This document shows, piece by piece, positions 26,046 to 37,990 of a stretch of 64,000 nucleotides of DNA. Source of the stretch: Gorsachius magnificus (lineage: Eukaryota; Chordata; Aves; Pelecaniformes; Ardeidae); assembly GCA_034008185.1 (NCBI GenBank), contig CM067089.1, positions 21,982,213 to 22,046,212 on the forward strand, given 5' to 3'. The position numbers were made by a program, and so were the translations under genes. Position 1 is the first letter of the stretch. Each line of letters begins with the position of its first letter. Below the pieces are notes generated by a model, which made no database searches, had not been told where the DNA came from, and was given only the letters and a program-made list of their open reading frames with translations.

Positions 26046-27264
26046 GATATTCAGCTGCTTCCTAACCTGATTCGTCCACCGTGTATCAGAAATGAAATGG
26101 CGTAACTCCACTGTCCCTAGTCAGCATGCTACTGGTATTGTAACAAGCCTACTGTAATAGTATGTGGAGCCCAGCTGGAGCTCAGGGCCCCATATGCTGT
26201 CACACCATGAGCAGACAAGACAGAAAGAGTGAGGAAACAGGATGCAGAGAGGTGGCATGGCTCAGCTTAGCTCACACAACAGGCAGGACAAAAACTGGGG
26301 TCTCCAAATCCTCCATTCACTTCACAGCATCAGGAGAACCATGCTAAAACATCCACAACAAAGCAGCTTTCTGCGTTCTACTTTGCCACCAACATTGGTG
26401 ACATTTTTCATTTTAAGTACAAGCTGTTACAAGTTTAGCCTTTACCTGTTCATAGATCTGAAAAGGAAGACAAGACAGTTCCTTGTTTGAGTATTCCTTG
26501 CACAAGGAACATGCTCAGATCTTTTCTGCAGTGATTCACCTTCAGAAGAACTTTCATTGCTGTGTAAGACACCTGAGCTCACCTAAGTTATCTGTTCCCG
26601 CTACCACAGCACAGATAACCATGGAAATAGCTACAAAACAGGAATTTTCAGATGGACCAAGAGTCACATGTGTCTACAGGACTCTTAGAGGGTCATAGGT
26701 CTCCTTCTCATTAAAACTGCCAGGTGCAACCACACACCCCCTGCGCTACGGGCTGTGATCTCCTTCATAGGGCTGTGCGACTTCTCCATCCAGGGCAGGG
26801 ATACACTTGCCCCAAGAGCCACCACTTTCCCCGTTTGTTACCTTCCGCCAGCACTTTTCTGGTTAAAAGCAAAGCAGAAGGGAAGTTAAGGAGCAGCAAC
26901 AGCTGCTCCGGTGTCTCCCCCAGATGTTCAGCTACGTTCAGCCCATTAACAGTTTGAGAAATCATTAGTCAGCAAAGGTTTTGCTGCCTTGCAGGCTCAT
27001 GTCTGAAACAACATGGTACTTACAGAAGAACTTGCTCTCACTCTGCCACACTTAGCACCTAGAAACCCCTTGTCATTTCTCAACCCACCTCACTCTGTAC
27101 TCTCTTCGGGTTGTAGAAATTATTTAGTGCCACGACAGACAGAGATGCAAAGAGGCACCCACCCAGTTAAGACTGCCTGCATGCACTCAGAGAAGTCAAT
27201 CTGAATGTTTCATGAATAAAAAAGTTGACACAGTTTTTCTGGGTCCCACACTCCAGCACATCTC
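26046..27264. other. Unique intergenic sequence, no gene seen
   Basis: No feature is supported. Several short frames are not protein-like. Confidence 0.45.
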
Positions 27265-27365
27265 CCTGCTAGAGTGCGGTTCTTCTGCCGATTATCATTC
27301 AATTACTCTTATGATTCTCCGTTACAGGGATTGATTGCAGAGGTCAGTAAAAGGGAGAATTACAA
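27265..27365. promoter_or_regulatory. Candidate small conserved element
   Basis: A compact block with 'gattatcattcaattactc' (27289 onward), CpGs ('gccgat', 'tccgtt') and 'ggattgattgcag'. The motif density is homeodomain-like. Weak support. Confidence 0.3.
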
Positions 27366-29039
27366 GAAGTGTTAATGTTGAGATCAGGGTGGAGCAGAGT
27401 GGCTCACGTCCGAAGTTATAGCAGGTCAAGTTACAAACAGCAAAGGGCAGTTTAAGCAGGCCAATGTTAGGACCTCTTAACACCAGGTATCAAGGACTTG
27501 GAACTGAACCACAGTGACAAGAGCTAATTGCCAGAGGGAGACAGTCAGGACCAATTACAAGTGTTAACTGCCAATTAAAATGACAGGGCCAATATCAGGG
27601 CCACTACGAAGATCAATTATGGGATTACAGCAAAGGCCCACAAGTAGATAAGAACAAAGCCCACTTGCAGCCGCAAAGAGAAATTCACATGAGGAGCTTC
27701 CAAAAGTGGGAGAAGATCTTTTTCCCTTGAGGCAGCTGGAAGACAGAGACTCAGTCTCCCACAGCTGAGGATCGGTGAAGTTCAGGGAACAAGGCTGATT
27801 TACTCCAGATGGGGCTTCAGCCTGGTGGCCTTCAGCACTGGTAGGAGCAGGGTAAGATTTGGCTTGCCTTCTCCATGGTGTTAACAATCTCGTGGTTGTA
27901 AAGAACTACCAAGAGGAGCAAGAGGCAGCTGCATTTACAAAGGGCTCACTGAAAAGGAGCACGGAGCACAGCTCTATCAGCCCGAGGAACCAGCCAGGTG
28001 TGAAATCCAGACCTTCTGTACTGCTGCTTTAGTGTTAACACCAGTGAAACCAGGATCAGAGGTTTTAAGCTCAGCCTTGCTCTCTCCATGCTTAATTACC
28101 TGCCCATCCATAAGCGCATTATGCAGCCTGTGAAAGGGCTTCTCAGACCTCTGCTAAGCACTCCAGCTGTTCCAGAGCAACAGACAGAGCTTTTTGAATA
28201 ACCTTAGGGGGTTTCCCCTCTGTTTGCAGAGCTCACGCATTGCTCTTATGCCTGACCCACCTTCTCAGCTCACATAGACCACTTTGAAGGCATCCAGACA
28301 CAACTATAGCACAATTAGGACAGTGGTACAAAAACACCATCTCTCCTTTGCCAGCTAAAGCCATCTAGGTGAGGCATGAGGCCAGAGCATAGGGCGGGCA
28401 GGCAGACAGAGAAGCCACGCTGGGCTGGAGGACCACACATGTAGATTGCCCTGGGGCCTGAACTAACTCTGTTCCAGGTTTGTTCTCCCCTAGTATCAAC
28501 CCATCAGTATCCAAATGATCCCAGCCTGGAACAAAATTGCTAAATGCCCATAGAGACTGACCGCATCCACATGTGGCAGGACACGTGCCGCTCCAGAATC
28601 TTTCCTACACAGAGGAGACTGCGATCCTCTGCATGCCCATCCTAGAGAGATCGTATTGCACAGTCCTGCATACCTCAGAGGACACCCAGATTTCTTCGGA
28701 GCTGCAGGACCTACAACAGTGAAATTAGCTGCAACCTCACCATGCACCTGCCCCTGCAGCATAACCAAAACAACACCAAAAACCCCAACCCAAAAAGCCT
28801 GGCTTTCTTATCCAAGCACCCACCCTTATGCTGCCCAGCTCCCAAGCTATGCTGGAGCACTGCTTGCCCAGGCTGGCAAGCGATGTCCCTCTTAGCGGCT
28901 GGACAAGATCGCCCGAATCCTGTGCCGCGCAGAGGCAGCCAGTCAGAACTGCGCTCCCTTCCCAGCCCACCTCCGAGATGCTGCTGTAAATCCAAAGAGA
29001 CATTATCTTACCTGCCACAGCGTTACCTCCTTGACTGCC
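27366..29039. other. Unique sequence; minus-strand donor near 29012
   Basis: No gene. A strong minus-strand donor (GGCAG then GTAAGATAA) occurs at forward position about 29009-29016, immediately before the candidate enhancer at 29040. It is not tied to an exon. The 27400-27900 part has short internal echoes (agggccaat, agggccact) and may be an old repeat. Confidence 0.4.
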
Positions 29040-29165
29040 AGCAACGGCAAAGGGACTGGTGAAAAATGCTGTAAATTAATTAACATCAGACCTCTTGTAG
29101 CTGTTTGTTACTGTAAACAAACATTTTAATATGCAGTAATTAATTAAATCTGCCATGCTGTCCCC
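29040..29165. promoter_or_regulatory. Candidate enhancer core: paired forkhead sites between two AATTAATTAA boxes
   Basis: Two identical AATTAATTAA boxes start at 29074 and 29138, exactly 64 bp apart. Between them an inverted repeat has TGTTTGTT at 29102-29109 and AACAAACA at 29116-29123, separated by six bases, and includes GTAAACA at 29113-29119. The arms match the forkhead (FOX) recognition word, and the AATTAATTAA boxes match homeodomain/LIM-type sites. The whole is AT-rich, repeat-free and flanked by ordinary DNA. Enhancer function is inferred. Confidence 0.5.
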
Positions 29166-29849
29166 CTCGTCCCATTGATCTTTCTTCAGCTTTTCTTCTG
29201 CTCTGCCTCATCTTTTTCGCTTGGTGAAACAGATCACTTGCAAACAGAGACACCGCTTTCCCAGTGGTCCAACAGCAGCGACCCAATTCAAAGAGATCAC
29301 TTTCCTCTTCTTAATCAAATGCTGGTTCCTTTTTTTGCCCACACATACTGGTTTTTTTCTCCTCCTGTGCACATTCTTTTCTCCCTCTGACACCTTCCTT
29401 CCCATTTATCAAGTGTAAATATAAAACTAATTTTTTATAAGGTTTTAAGCAACACCCCAACACTTAGCAGTTGCTCCCCAGACAAAAAAAATAATAATAA
29501 AAAAAAAAAAAATCTATCAGATGACATATCTTGGCACTCTCTACTTTCCTTCAGCAGAATCTTTCTAGCACCATCCTACTACAGCTCAGCTTTTTTATTC
29601 TCTCAACTCTAAGCCGAGCCCTGAGGTTGCCCTTAAGCTATGGGCAAGCTGTACAAGGCACTGCTCAGTCAAAACACATCTCTCAGCTAAGTTTTCCTGG
29701 TAGCTCCAGCTTATATTTACTAGCCCATTAACAGTCCCACAGCAACAGGAGACCTGCAACAGAAATGTTGCTACTGACCAGCTAGGGGGATCTCTTCTTG
29801 ACTAACCAGGAAAAGGACAGTTTAAATAAGAGAACCATAGTTACAACTG
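29166..29849. other. Unique sequence with A-rich run
   Basis: An A-rich/AAT tract lies at about 29484-29512. Otherwise nothing is recognised. Confidence 0.5.
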
Positions 29850-30310
29850 GTAGAAAAAGCAAGCCCAGCTCCAGTCAGAGTAGGCTGGAAAGCATCAAGG
29901 AGCAGGAAGAGCAGGGCTGCTCCATGACTGCGGATAAGCCAAGAACCAAAGGCGACCGCAGTAGAGGCAACACTCACCAGCCAGGGTGCAGTTTCACAGT
30001 ATCTAAACAGGACTGCCAGAACAGGGTCCACCAGCATCCCCAGATGAGGCAAGGAGTTGAATTAGGTTCAGGGTCCTTCCAGGGAGCCCAGGCAGGAACA
30101 GCATAGGATAGTGGTATCAACAGGACTGAAGACAAAGATAGATCTTGATCTGAAATCCTTCCACAAGACAGAGCCAAAGACTAGCCTACCTAAAACATAA
30201 GTTAAACAACAAGTGTAAGGCCAGGGCTCAGGTTAAATGAAAACTCCCAGACCAATGGGCAGAGAGGGTGTGGGTCCCAGGTGAGACTTGTCAGGCCAAT
30301 TAAGTGAACA
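29850..30310. repeat. Unclassified interspersed repeat, copy A
   Basis: The segment 30215-30305 aligns with 42391-42490: both run 'aaggcc...aggctcaggttaaatg' to 'gagggtgtggg' to 'caggtgaga/ggct.gtcaggccattaa'. Upstream both have purine-rich 'agcaggaagagcagggctgc'-like text. Two diverged copies at distant sites indicate a dispersed element, perhaps LTR-derived. I cannot name it and see no coding capacity. Confidence 0.5.
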
Positions 30311-31479
30311 AATAGCCCTCAGGGCCCCAACTACAGCTTCCCCCCCATCGAGGTCTGTCTTCACATCTTACAAAGATCCAGGTACTGGCTGTGAAACAAT
30401 CTGGTCACTGCAGGTTGACATGGGGCTTCTTTCAGTGGGACACAGAGCCAAGGCATGCAACATGGCTTGGGGGAGTTGGAGCTAGGTCACAGCTATGGCA
30501 GGGACATGAAAGCAGAGGAGGGATGTGATGTGGGGGACCCCAAGGACATTTAGACCAGTTCCCTTTCCCACTTTCACAGCAAATATCCATTTGAACGGGG
30601 CTGAGCCCAGCCTAGGTTCCATTTGGCATGGTCATCTTTTCCAACTGATGGTAACATCTGAATGGCAGGAGTGCATTGTTTTGTTGGATGAGGACTAGGA
30701 TTTTGGGGTGTCTCTGTGCATAAAGATGGACATGAGCGTATGAGGATGAATTTACATATAGTTACGCTTGTATAATAAATGTTACATGCTGTTTGTGGAA
30801 TGATTGTTCTCATTGATAGGTTGTACCATCTTCACCTTTGTGCAATACCTCCAAAGACACCCAACAAAATTTTACTTCCACAAAAAAAACCCAACCTGTT
30901 AGTGTGGGTGGAGCTAAGCCAGGACTGTGTGAAGCAGGAGGCAGCTGGAGCAGAAACGAGTTACAGTTCCTCACCAACACTGGCTTATACTGCAGCAGGG
31001 AGAGGTTGCCTTTCCCGACAACCAGAACTACTCAAAGAACTGTGCCAGGGCCAGGAGCAGGGCCCAGGAGCTGTGAGCACCTTTCTGCTATCCTGATAAC
31101 TTGACATTATCCTTATTCCTTCCAGAGAACAGAATTTCTGCAGCCAGGCAGGTCTGTCCGTGGCACTTCACAGGCAGGAGATCACCGGGTCCGTTCCGCT
31201 GGAGGGGGAGAGCTCCCTGACCTCTGCCAGGCTGCTGGGGTGTGCAGGTCCTAAGGTTGCCTCGTACCTCTCAAACTGTGGGCTTCACCATGAAAGCTGG
31301 CTCCAGTGAAGCCAACCAGAGTCGTGAGTACCCAGCCCCTCTCAGGAGCAGGCCCTGCATTTGCAGTTTTATTATCCATTTTTCTTTTAATGTCCTGCAC
31401 ACTTGAGAAACCCTGTGTGAGAGTCAGAATGAGACAGGGAGAAAGAGAGGGAGAGGGAGAGAGCAAGCTCATCATGCCC
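30311..31479. other. Unique intergenic sequence, no gene seen
   Basis: Nothing is supported apart from a short GA-rich tract near 31436-31466. Confidence 0.45.
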
Positions 31480-32230
31480 ATAAAAGGGACAGATTCTGAT
31501 TAGCTGAAGTTATAAAAATGATTTATACTTGCAAACATTATTTCTACTTGTATTGTTTGCCTGCAAGCGTTAACATCACGTCATGGACACCGTAGCCAGA
31601 CTCAGTCATCCCTTGAGACAGGACAGATGGCTAACGTCCCCTTCCCATCAAAGAAACCCCCCAATGCAGAATTGGGGTGACCAGAAGAAAGACTTTGCTC
31701 TGGCTCTTTGCACTTCCGAGCCTCACGGGAACATTCATCCGCATGCAGCCAAAACAGAGTCCCAGGCACTGAGAAGAGCAATCCTGATGTCGGCTTCTTC
31801 CCCTCTCTGCTTGGCATTTCCCGAGCAGGAGAAGCACGCTGAGTCCTGCCTATATTGTGCGCTTTCCCCGCCTCCTGCCAGCCCAGATCTGGGTTTATTT
31901 CCTCATCCGTGATTATTGTAAAGAGGAGCAGAATGAAATGCAGATGCAAAACATGCTCGTAAGAATTTCCTCTCTCTCTCTCCCCCATCTGCCAGAGAAT
32001 AGATTTTAATCTTTAATCCATGAGCAATCAGCGAACACTAGTGAATTGCAAATTACAGATGTTTTACTGTCTTTGGCATTTTTAGCTTCCTCGCTTCCCC
32101 ACTGCCACTCAGTGTCTTTCGCACATCCTCCCCTCTTCTGCATTCATCGAATGCCACGCGCCATCACCAAAACCATATGACACTGTCATCATTTGGTAAT
32201 TAAACCTTTACTCACTTTAAATACGCAAAG
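31480..32230. promoter_or_regulatory. Candidate conserved non-coding cluster
   Basis: Two AT-rich, repeat-free blocks. One, at about 31490-31620, has 'gattagctgaagttataaaaatgattta'-type text. The other, at 31890-32230, has TTTAATCTTTAATCC, 'aattgcaaattacag' and TTTGGTAATTAAACC. They are separated by GC-rich unique sequence. TAAT and octamer-like words are frequent. It looks like a developmental enhancer cluster. Conservation is not tested. Confidence 0.4.
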
Positions 32231-33079
32231 CTGGCTGGGGTAAGCAGAGCTTAACCCTTTCCTGACAGGCTCTGTGCATATTGGGAATGAAAGGAAGGGG
32301 GGGACATTGGACAGAACAGTAGGTGAGGGGAAGCCCAAAGTTTGAAACCATGTCCAAGTACTAATGGCTTTCCTTGAAAGTATCCCTGCTCTCAGAGAGG
32401 CCAAAAGAGATGGCAAAACTCTCTGCTTGTTTCCATTTACCTTGTTGTTTGGGCTGTGTGGTATTACTGATAGAGAAGAGCATAGGCTCCTCTGTTAAGC
32501 AAACCCCAGGGGCTGCTGGAAGACACTAGGTCCCCGATAATCTGCAGGGAATCTCACTGCAACTTTAACCCTGCACCATACTTTTGCACTGAGCAATTAC
32601 AGACTCAGCCCTGGACTCCCTGGGCTGCCTCAGGTTGTCTATCAGCACAAGCTGTCCCAGTCTGAGGTCCTTGGTTTGACTCTTTGCTGCCCAAATTGAG
32701 ACCTCCAAGGAAAACCAAATGCAGGGGCAATAGACATCAGACGTAGGAGCATGGGCAACCCCTCGAGAAAGTAGGAAAGTAGGTTTGTAACTACTCTTCC
32801 TTTCTCCTTAACCCCCAGGTGAGGTCAGTACAGCAGAACCCCTGTGCATACGTCATCTTAGTTCCTGGGAGTATATTTCAGCTGCGAAGGACAGGAAAGA
32901 ACTTTTACACCGCCTCTGTTGCCAGCTTACAAAGAAAAGGCCAAGCATGGCACAAAACGCCCTCAGCAAGAGCTGCTGTGGTGGCGTGGGTCTCTTGTCT
33001 TAGAGTGGCTTCCAGCAGGGGTCACAGCAGGGTCCAAAGCACAAGAGAGCGCCTGTCCCTACCAGCCTCTGAGCGATCC
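32231..33079. other. Unique intergenic sequence, no gene seen
   Basis: No recognised feature. Confidence 0.45.
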
Positions 33080-33350
33080 AAATTCCCAGCGGAGGTTACA
33101 TGGCAATTCTTTATCAAAGGAGTCCAAGGTAAACTGGAGATGGAAAGAGTGAGCAAGAAAGGGAGGGAGGAGAGGAGGGAGGGAGGAAGGTGGCTGCAAT
33201 TATTTTGCCATAGATTGGCAGGGCCTGCTTTCCCTGTAAGAAGACTGCAACATTTGGGGAAACATAAATAACAGTTGACAAGAGACGGCACCGCAGAGAC
33301 AGGCAGTAATTGTTTCACCTCCCTCTGTGCCCTGTCCACTGTAGGCTCCC
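33080..33350. promoter_or_regulatory. Weak candidate regulatory block
   Basis: Contains 'tttatcaaaggagtcc' (a TCF/LEF-type ATCAAAGG at about 33112-33119), a purine tract at 33157-33192, and an AT-rich part 'aacataaataacagttgac' with 'gcagtaattgtttcacc'. Support is modest. Confidence 0.25.
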
Positions 33351-35378
33351 AAGGAACTACCTTTGTATCTTAGCTCAAGGCAGCAGCTCAGGGCCCCTCT
33401 GGACCAGGAACAGCGAGAGCCTTAATCATTTTCTACAAGTTTGTCAATTTAACAAGTGTTTGCCCAAGGGGCACCTGTCTTCCTGCCTTCCTTTATTCCT
33501 CTCTCTGCTTGTTCGTTTGTGAGCTGGTGCATTCTGGCTGCTATCACCAGCACACCAGCTTCACGCAAGTCTGGCTCCAAGCAGGATGCAGCCATCACTG
33601 GAAGCAATGTGGTTAATCCCAGTTTCAGAGGTTACTAACTGGTATCCTCTGCACTTTCTGCCTCCGTCTCTTTTTTCCTCCATCTCGCCTTCATCTATGT
33701 GCAGGCTGCTGCAGTCATGAACAGTGATCCTTCCCTCCTTCCCGGGCTGTCTCCCTGCACTGGAGACTGAGCTTACTCCGCAGCAGCTGGAGTTGAATTC
33801 AACAAAAGGCTGAGCACTGTCTGTCCCTGAAAATGCTGCCTTTCAGCCAGCTCCCCACAGGACCTGGGGCAGCACCAGGGAGCTCTGGTTCATCAGGACA
33901 TTTTGGAGCAGCGTCCCACTGCCGGGTGTCTCAGCTGAAAGCACATGCATGTCGGGCAAGGAGGAGGAGGAAGGCAGGAGTGAAGAGCGACTGCTGATGG
34001 AAAGGGGCCGCACTCCTCTCCCTGTGCCAGGGCCCCAGGCCCTCTCAGAGTGCAACAGGTCAAAAAACAGAACTTAGGAACTTCCACAGTACTTCAGACC
34101 ACTAAAAAACAGGTCCTGGATCTCCTTTCCTTTATCTTTTTTCCTTTGAATGCAGTAAAAATAAACAGTTTCCATAAGAAAGGATTCAAGCACCTGATTT
34201 GAAATGTATTCTTTTGTTTCAGATTTCTCAGGACAGGGTTACTTTCACAGACGCTGTTCCGATTAGCCATAACCCTCAATATCATTGTAACATGGCAGTG
34301 GAACAACTCAGCATTATCTCAAGAAAGCGATTTACTCCCTCTCACATTACTCTGAGCTGCTGTTCTCAGAAAGCATTGGACCTTTAGTGCCCACGATTCC
34401 CAAGCCTTGGCTTTAACCCTAGCCCAAACCTCAGGCTTGAGAGCCAAGTCGCCCACCTCTACAGTAAAGTAGAATGTAGGACACGCAAGAGGCACCAGAT
34501 CTCTTCCTTACTGTAAAGACCTAGCAGATTCTGGTAAAAAATAGGACTGTTCAATCCTTATGTTCTGACCCAAAACCAAGCAATGGCCAGAACTGTCATC
34601 CCCGTAGCAAGAGAGAACAGAGGCATCAGCCCTGGTGAGAACCAGGCATCTCTCTAAGGATGAGGACCCTGCAGAGCACACACATTTCAGCACTCTCAAT
34701 ATAAAACTTTACTTGAATTATAATGGATAGCCCATACTTACAGTAAAAAGAAATTTAAGTCTCAGTGGCTGTGAGAGCCCTGTAGTGTCCAACTAAACTT
34801 AGTTCTAGTCATTTGGATTGAGATGGTTCTCCAGCCTATATTTGGGGCTGCAAGAAGACTTTTATTCTAGTTTGGTTGTGGGAGAGGGCTGTGTTAGATT
34901 GGCAGCATTACAATAATTTTTCCTGAAAAAATTGTATGGACTTCATTGTTCTGGTTTTTCAGCACCAGACCTTTTTGGAGGTCCCTCCACAATGTCTTCA
35001 GGTCAGTTATTGCTGTTTTAAAGAGAGGGTACTAACACAGAGTAAATTCAGCTGATATCTCCTACACCACTGAGCTAAGCTACAAATAGGATCCAAACCT
35101 CCTGAATGTTCCTGTCCTAGATTTGGTTTAGGCCTAAATATTAAATATGTGATCAAATGACCAAAGTGTTTAAAGAAGTCACTAAAGATGGGAGCAGGAG
35201 GACAGTGTTGGCATTAACCCCCCTGTGAGATGGGGCAAGGAAGAAAGGATTGACTGCAAAACACACTTGTGTTCCAGCCACGGCTTTTATTATGGAGCTG
35301 GGTGGAAAGAGCTCAGGCAACGGGACATTACTGGAGGCACGCAGTGGCAACAACCCCAAGAAACTGACGCTGTCAGTG
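33351..35378. other. Unique intergenic sequence, no gene seen
   Basis: No gene or repeat is recognised. Short open frames only. Confidence 0.45.
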
Positions 35379-35411
35379 GTTTTTTGGTTTTTTTGTTTGT
35401 TTGTTTTTTTT
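35379..35411 (-). repeat. T-rich tract (A-rich on minus strand)
   Basis: Read on the minus strand this is an A-rich run with CAAAC interruptions. It lies about 200 bases downstream of the stop codon of the candidate exon at 35617-35838, so it could be a decayed poly-A tail or a plain simple repeat. No AATAAA precedes it at the usual distance. Confidence 0.5.
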
Positions 35412-35616
35412 ACAGTGAGCCTGGCCTTGAGCTTTGTACTTAGATCAGACTCTCATTGATTACAAGGAAAGACTTGCCTGGGCCATGATCCATTTGAGAA
35501 ATGCAAGCAAAACAACATCCACTTAGCCACTTGGATTCACAGCAGGCAGGCTACATCTCCCAGAAACCATAGGAGAGGCAAATGTCTTAAGTCCTATGGA
35601 AAATCTTCCAGGATGC

Positions 35617-35838
35617 TCACTTGCTTTTCTTGATCTTTGAGACAGTGAAGAAATACTTTGCAAGAGCCAGAAGTACCACGACAGCTACTGTTGGGATTGT
35701 CACCTCTGAGAAGGTGTCGGTGTGAATAACAATGAACCATAGGTCCCCGTGTTTCACTTCAACTGCAGGAAACCTACAGCTGACAGCAGAATTTGTCTCT
35801 GTAAGCTGCCCCGTGCTCTCTCCATGCTTGGAACTGCA
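35617..35838 (-). CDS. Candidate terminal exon of a type I membrane protein with KKXX signal (unidentified)
   Basis: The minus strand is open for 73 codons and ends in TGA at 35617-35619. The predicted tail has a polar, lumenal-looking part ('SAVSCRFPAVEVKHGDLWF'). Then comes a hydrophobic helix of about 20 residues ('VTIPTVAVVVLLALAKYFF') and a short basic tail ending in KIKKSK. The last four residues fit the KKXX dilysine rule for ER retrieval of type I membrane proteins. A splice acceptor (TTTCCTGCAG) would start an exon at 35762. I recognise no family. The frame has no Met start of its own, so it would be a last exon or a pseudogene fragment. Chance cannot be excluded. Confidence 0.25.
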   Translation of the reverse strand, partial: CSSKHGESTGQLTETNSAVSCRFPAVEVKHGDLWFIVIHTDTFSEVTIPTVAVVVLLALAKYFFTVSKIKKSK

Positions 35839-37552
35839 TCACAGCCTCTCCAAGACTTGCCACCCCCCGGCCCTTCACATGCCAGCAGTGGTTTATAGTC
35901 TCAGCCTCCTCACCACTGGCAGGCAAGTCTCTAAGAAAAATGGGTGCAAAACCCAGGAAATGTGTGTCCTTATTAATCACTGTTAGGGCTGACAGGGGGA
36001 AGTGAGTCCTGGACCACATCTGGATGCAGCAAGGAGGGAGTGAGAACTGGAAAGACCGCTTCCAAATGGTAAACAGGGCCTCGGAGCAGAGCCCGGAGTG
36101 ACTTAGATGCAATCAGAGAAGCTGGAGTGTGTTTACAGGTTCCCTTCAACCTGACACAAAGAGGGACAGGACCAAAAGAGACATACCAGGGCATTTTCCA
36201 CCTGCCACTCTGATCAAGAGAAGTCTCTTCTGCCTTCCCCACCCACTTTTGGGTGAAGAACATCTTCCCGGGTCATTTATAATGGTGATGGGTTTAAGAA
36301 GAGATGAGCAAACCACAACACATGGAGCATTTGCCAAGTCCTGGTAAGAGGATAGGGAGGCAGAAATGCAGCTACCCTTCACATCAATCTCAACTCCTTC
36401 CCCAGCAGCTACAGCCACCGTCTGCTGGGTGCCAGTGTCAGAGTGATGATTTTCCCTGCGGCGCTCCTCTCCACATGTCACTGCTATTGGAGACCCCAGG
36501 CAGGACAGTGCCCTCGCTCAGCACTGACCATAAAACATCCACCACTGTGGAACTAACGGGGAGATCAGTGAGGAGTTTTTAGGAAACAGATCCAATTACC
36601 CCTGCTCATTCCTTCCCACCTCCCTTCCACAGCTTTGCTGTACATTTTGCCAGGGTGGGGGCAAGAGCTGAGGCTGGGCAGGCAGAACAAAAAGGAGGAG
36701 CGGGAATGAGTGCTGCAGAACAAAAAGGCACTATACTTAGGGGGATAAACAATGATACAGGAGGAGAGTGGAAAGCAAAATAATAACAACAAACTTTAGA
36801 AAGTCAGTATTTGACATCAGACATGCTGCTGAGGTTTCATTGCTGGTTTTCCCCAAGCCTTACCAGAAAGCATATGGCATGTCCCATTTGATCCTGCAGG
36901 TAACTGGAGTATTTTGGTGCAGGCCACCATGTATCTATACCCTCCCCACACTGCCCGATAACACCACAGAGCAGCCTGCACTACAAACTGCAAGGGGAGA
37001 TGGAGACATTACGATATCGCATGGACACGTGGCCCAGATGACTGCCATGGAAACAACTTGGCTAGCCTGGCTCCCTTGGGGAGGAATACCTGCCCTGGGC
37101 CAGTGACCCCGCAGGGAGACCACTCTGTTGAAGAGCGGAGGAGCCCATTTCCAGACCACCTCTTCCATTCCCCCTGCCAGGCTCAGCTGTTCCCCTGTTG
37201 TCAGGCTTTGGCCAGGTACTTCCCATCAAAAGTATTCTCAGAATCTTCTTTCTGTTTTTCCCAGGCCCAAACAACTGAGGTTACATGGGAAGATCCCAGA
37301 GTAACACATCGCTTAAGAGAGCAATGGAGCCTCTGGAATTGGAGCTCTTGGTGGAAAAAAAGCAAGGTGGGAAAATGTTTAGAGGTATTTAACCTGGCCA
37401 TCTAGCAAATGGAGATGCGAAAGCCTTATCAGAGTATGCTAGGAAAAGCAATACAAGCCACTTCCCTTCTCAGTGCCTTTTTTGCTCCTCTCAACCTTTC
37501 CCCTCCACCCATCTCACCCCCCCCACCCCGATGGCTTTAGATGTACATGCTC
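35839..37552. other. Unique sequence; no clear upstream exons
   Basis: If the frame at 35617-35838 is a real last exon, its other exons should lie here or further right on the minus strand. Minus-strand frames at 36146-36481 and 37201-37401 are somewhat protein-like but carry no recognised domain. I annotate none. Confidence 0.35.
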
Positions 37553-37645
37553 TGCATGTTTGTACAGCACCTTGCACACAGCTACGCTGGCCTCTGCTGG
37601 GTTACATGGGCTCACAGCAGTAACAACAATAAACTCCATTGGCAG
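37553..37645 (-). repeat. Ancient sauropsid repeat fragment, minus orientation
   Basis: Begins with 'tgtttgtacagcaccttgca', the exact antisense landmark of the repeat at 23850-23985, and decays into 'aacaacaataaa', the AT-rich end. Third copy in the window. Confidence 0.65.
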
Positions 37646-37864
37646 AAAGTCCACTGGGGGAATTGGGAAAGGTCTGGAACACAAATTAACTTGTATCATT
37701 AAGGGAGGGGGTGATGGGAAGTCCAGCAGTACTGTAGTAGCCTTGAGAAAAGGGCCTTGCAAAACCCTAGTAGGGAAGCAACACCAGATGGCCTTGCACA
37801 GAGCACCATCACATGGAGTGAAACCTGGCTGATGACCCATAAAACAGGGTAAGGTAAGGTAACA

Positions 37865-37990
37865 CAATAATGATCAGCACAGGGGGGGAAATAACTGAAT
37901 TTGGTGTCAGGCCAATTCACAGGTTTATTAATGATATAGAGCAAGGCATATCAAACACTAAAGTGGATGATACCAAATTCTGTCATGCGT
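37865..37990 (+). mobile_element. LINE reverse-transcriptase fragment (CR1-type)
   Basis: The plus frame reads 'RFINDIEQGISNTKVDDTKF'. This corresponds to the reverse-transcriptase stretch 'FINDLD.GIE..L.KFADDTKL' of CR1 ORF2. The catalytic ADD box has become VDD, so the fragment is inactive. Flanking sequence is too decayed to follow. Confidence 0.65.
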
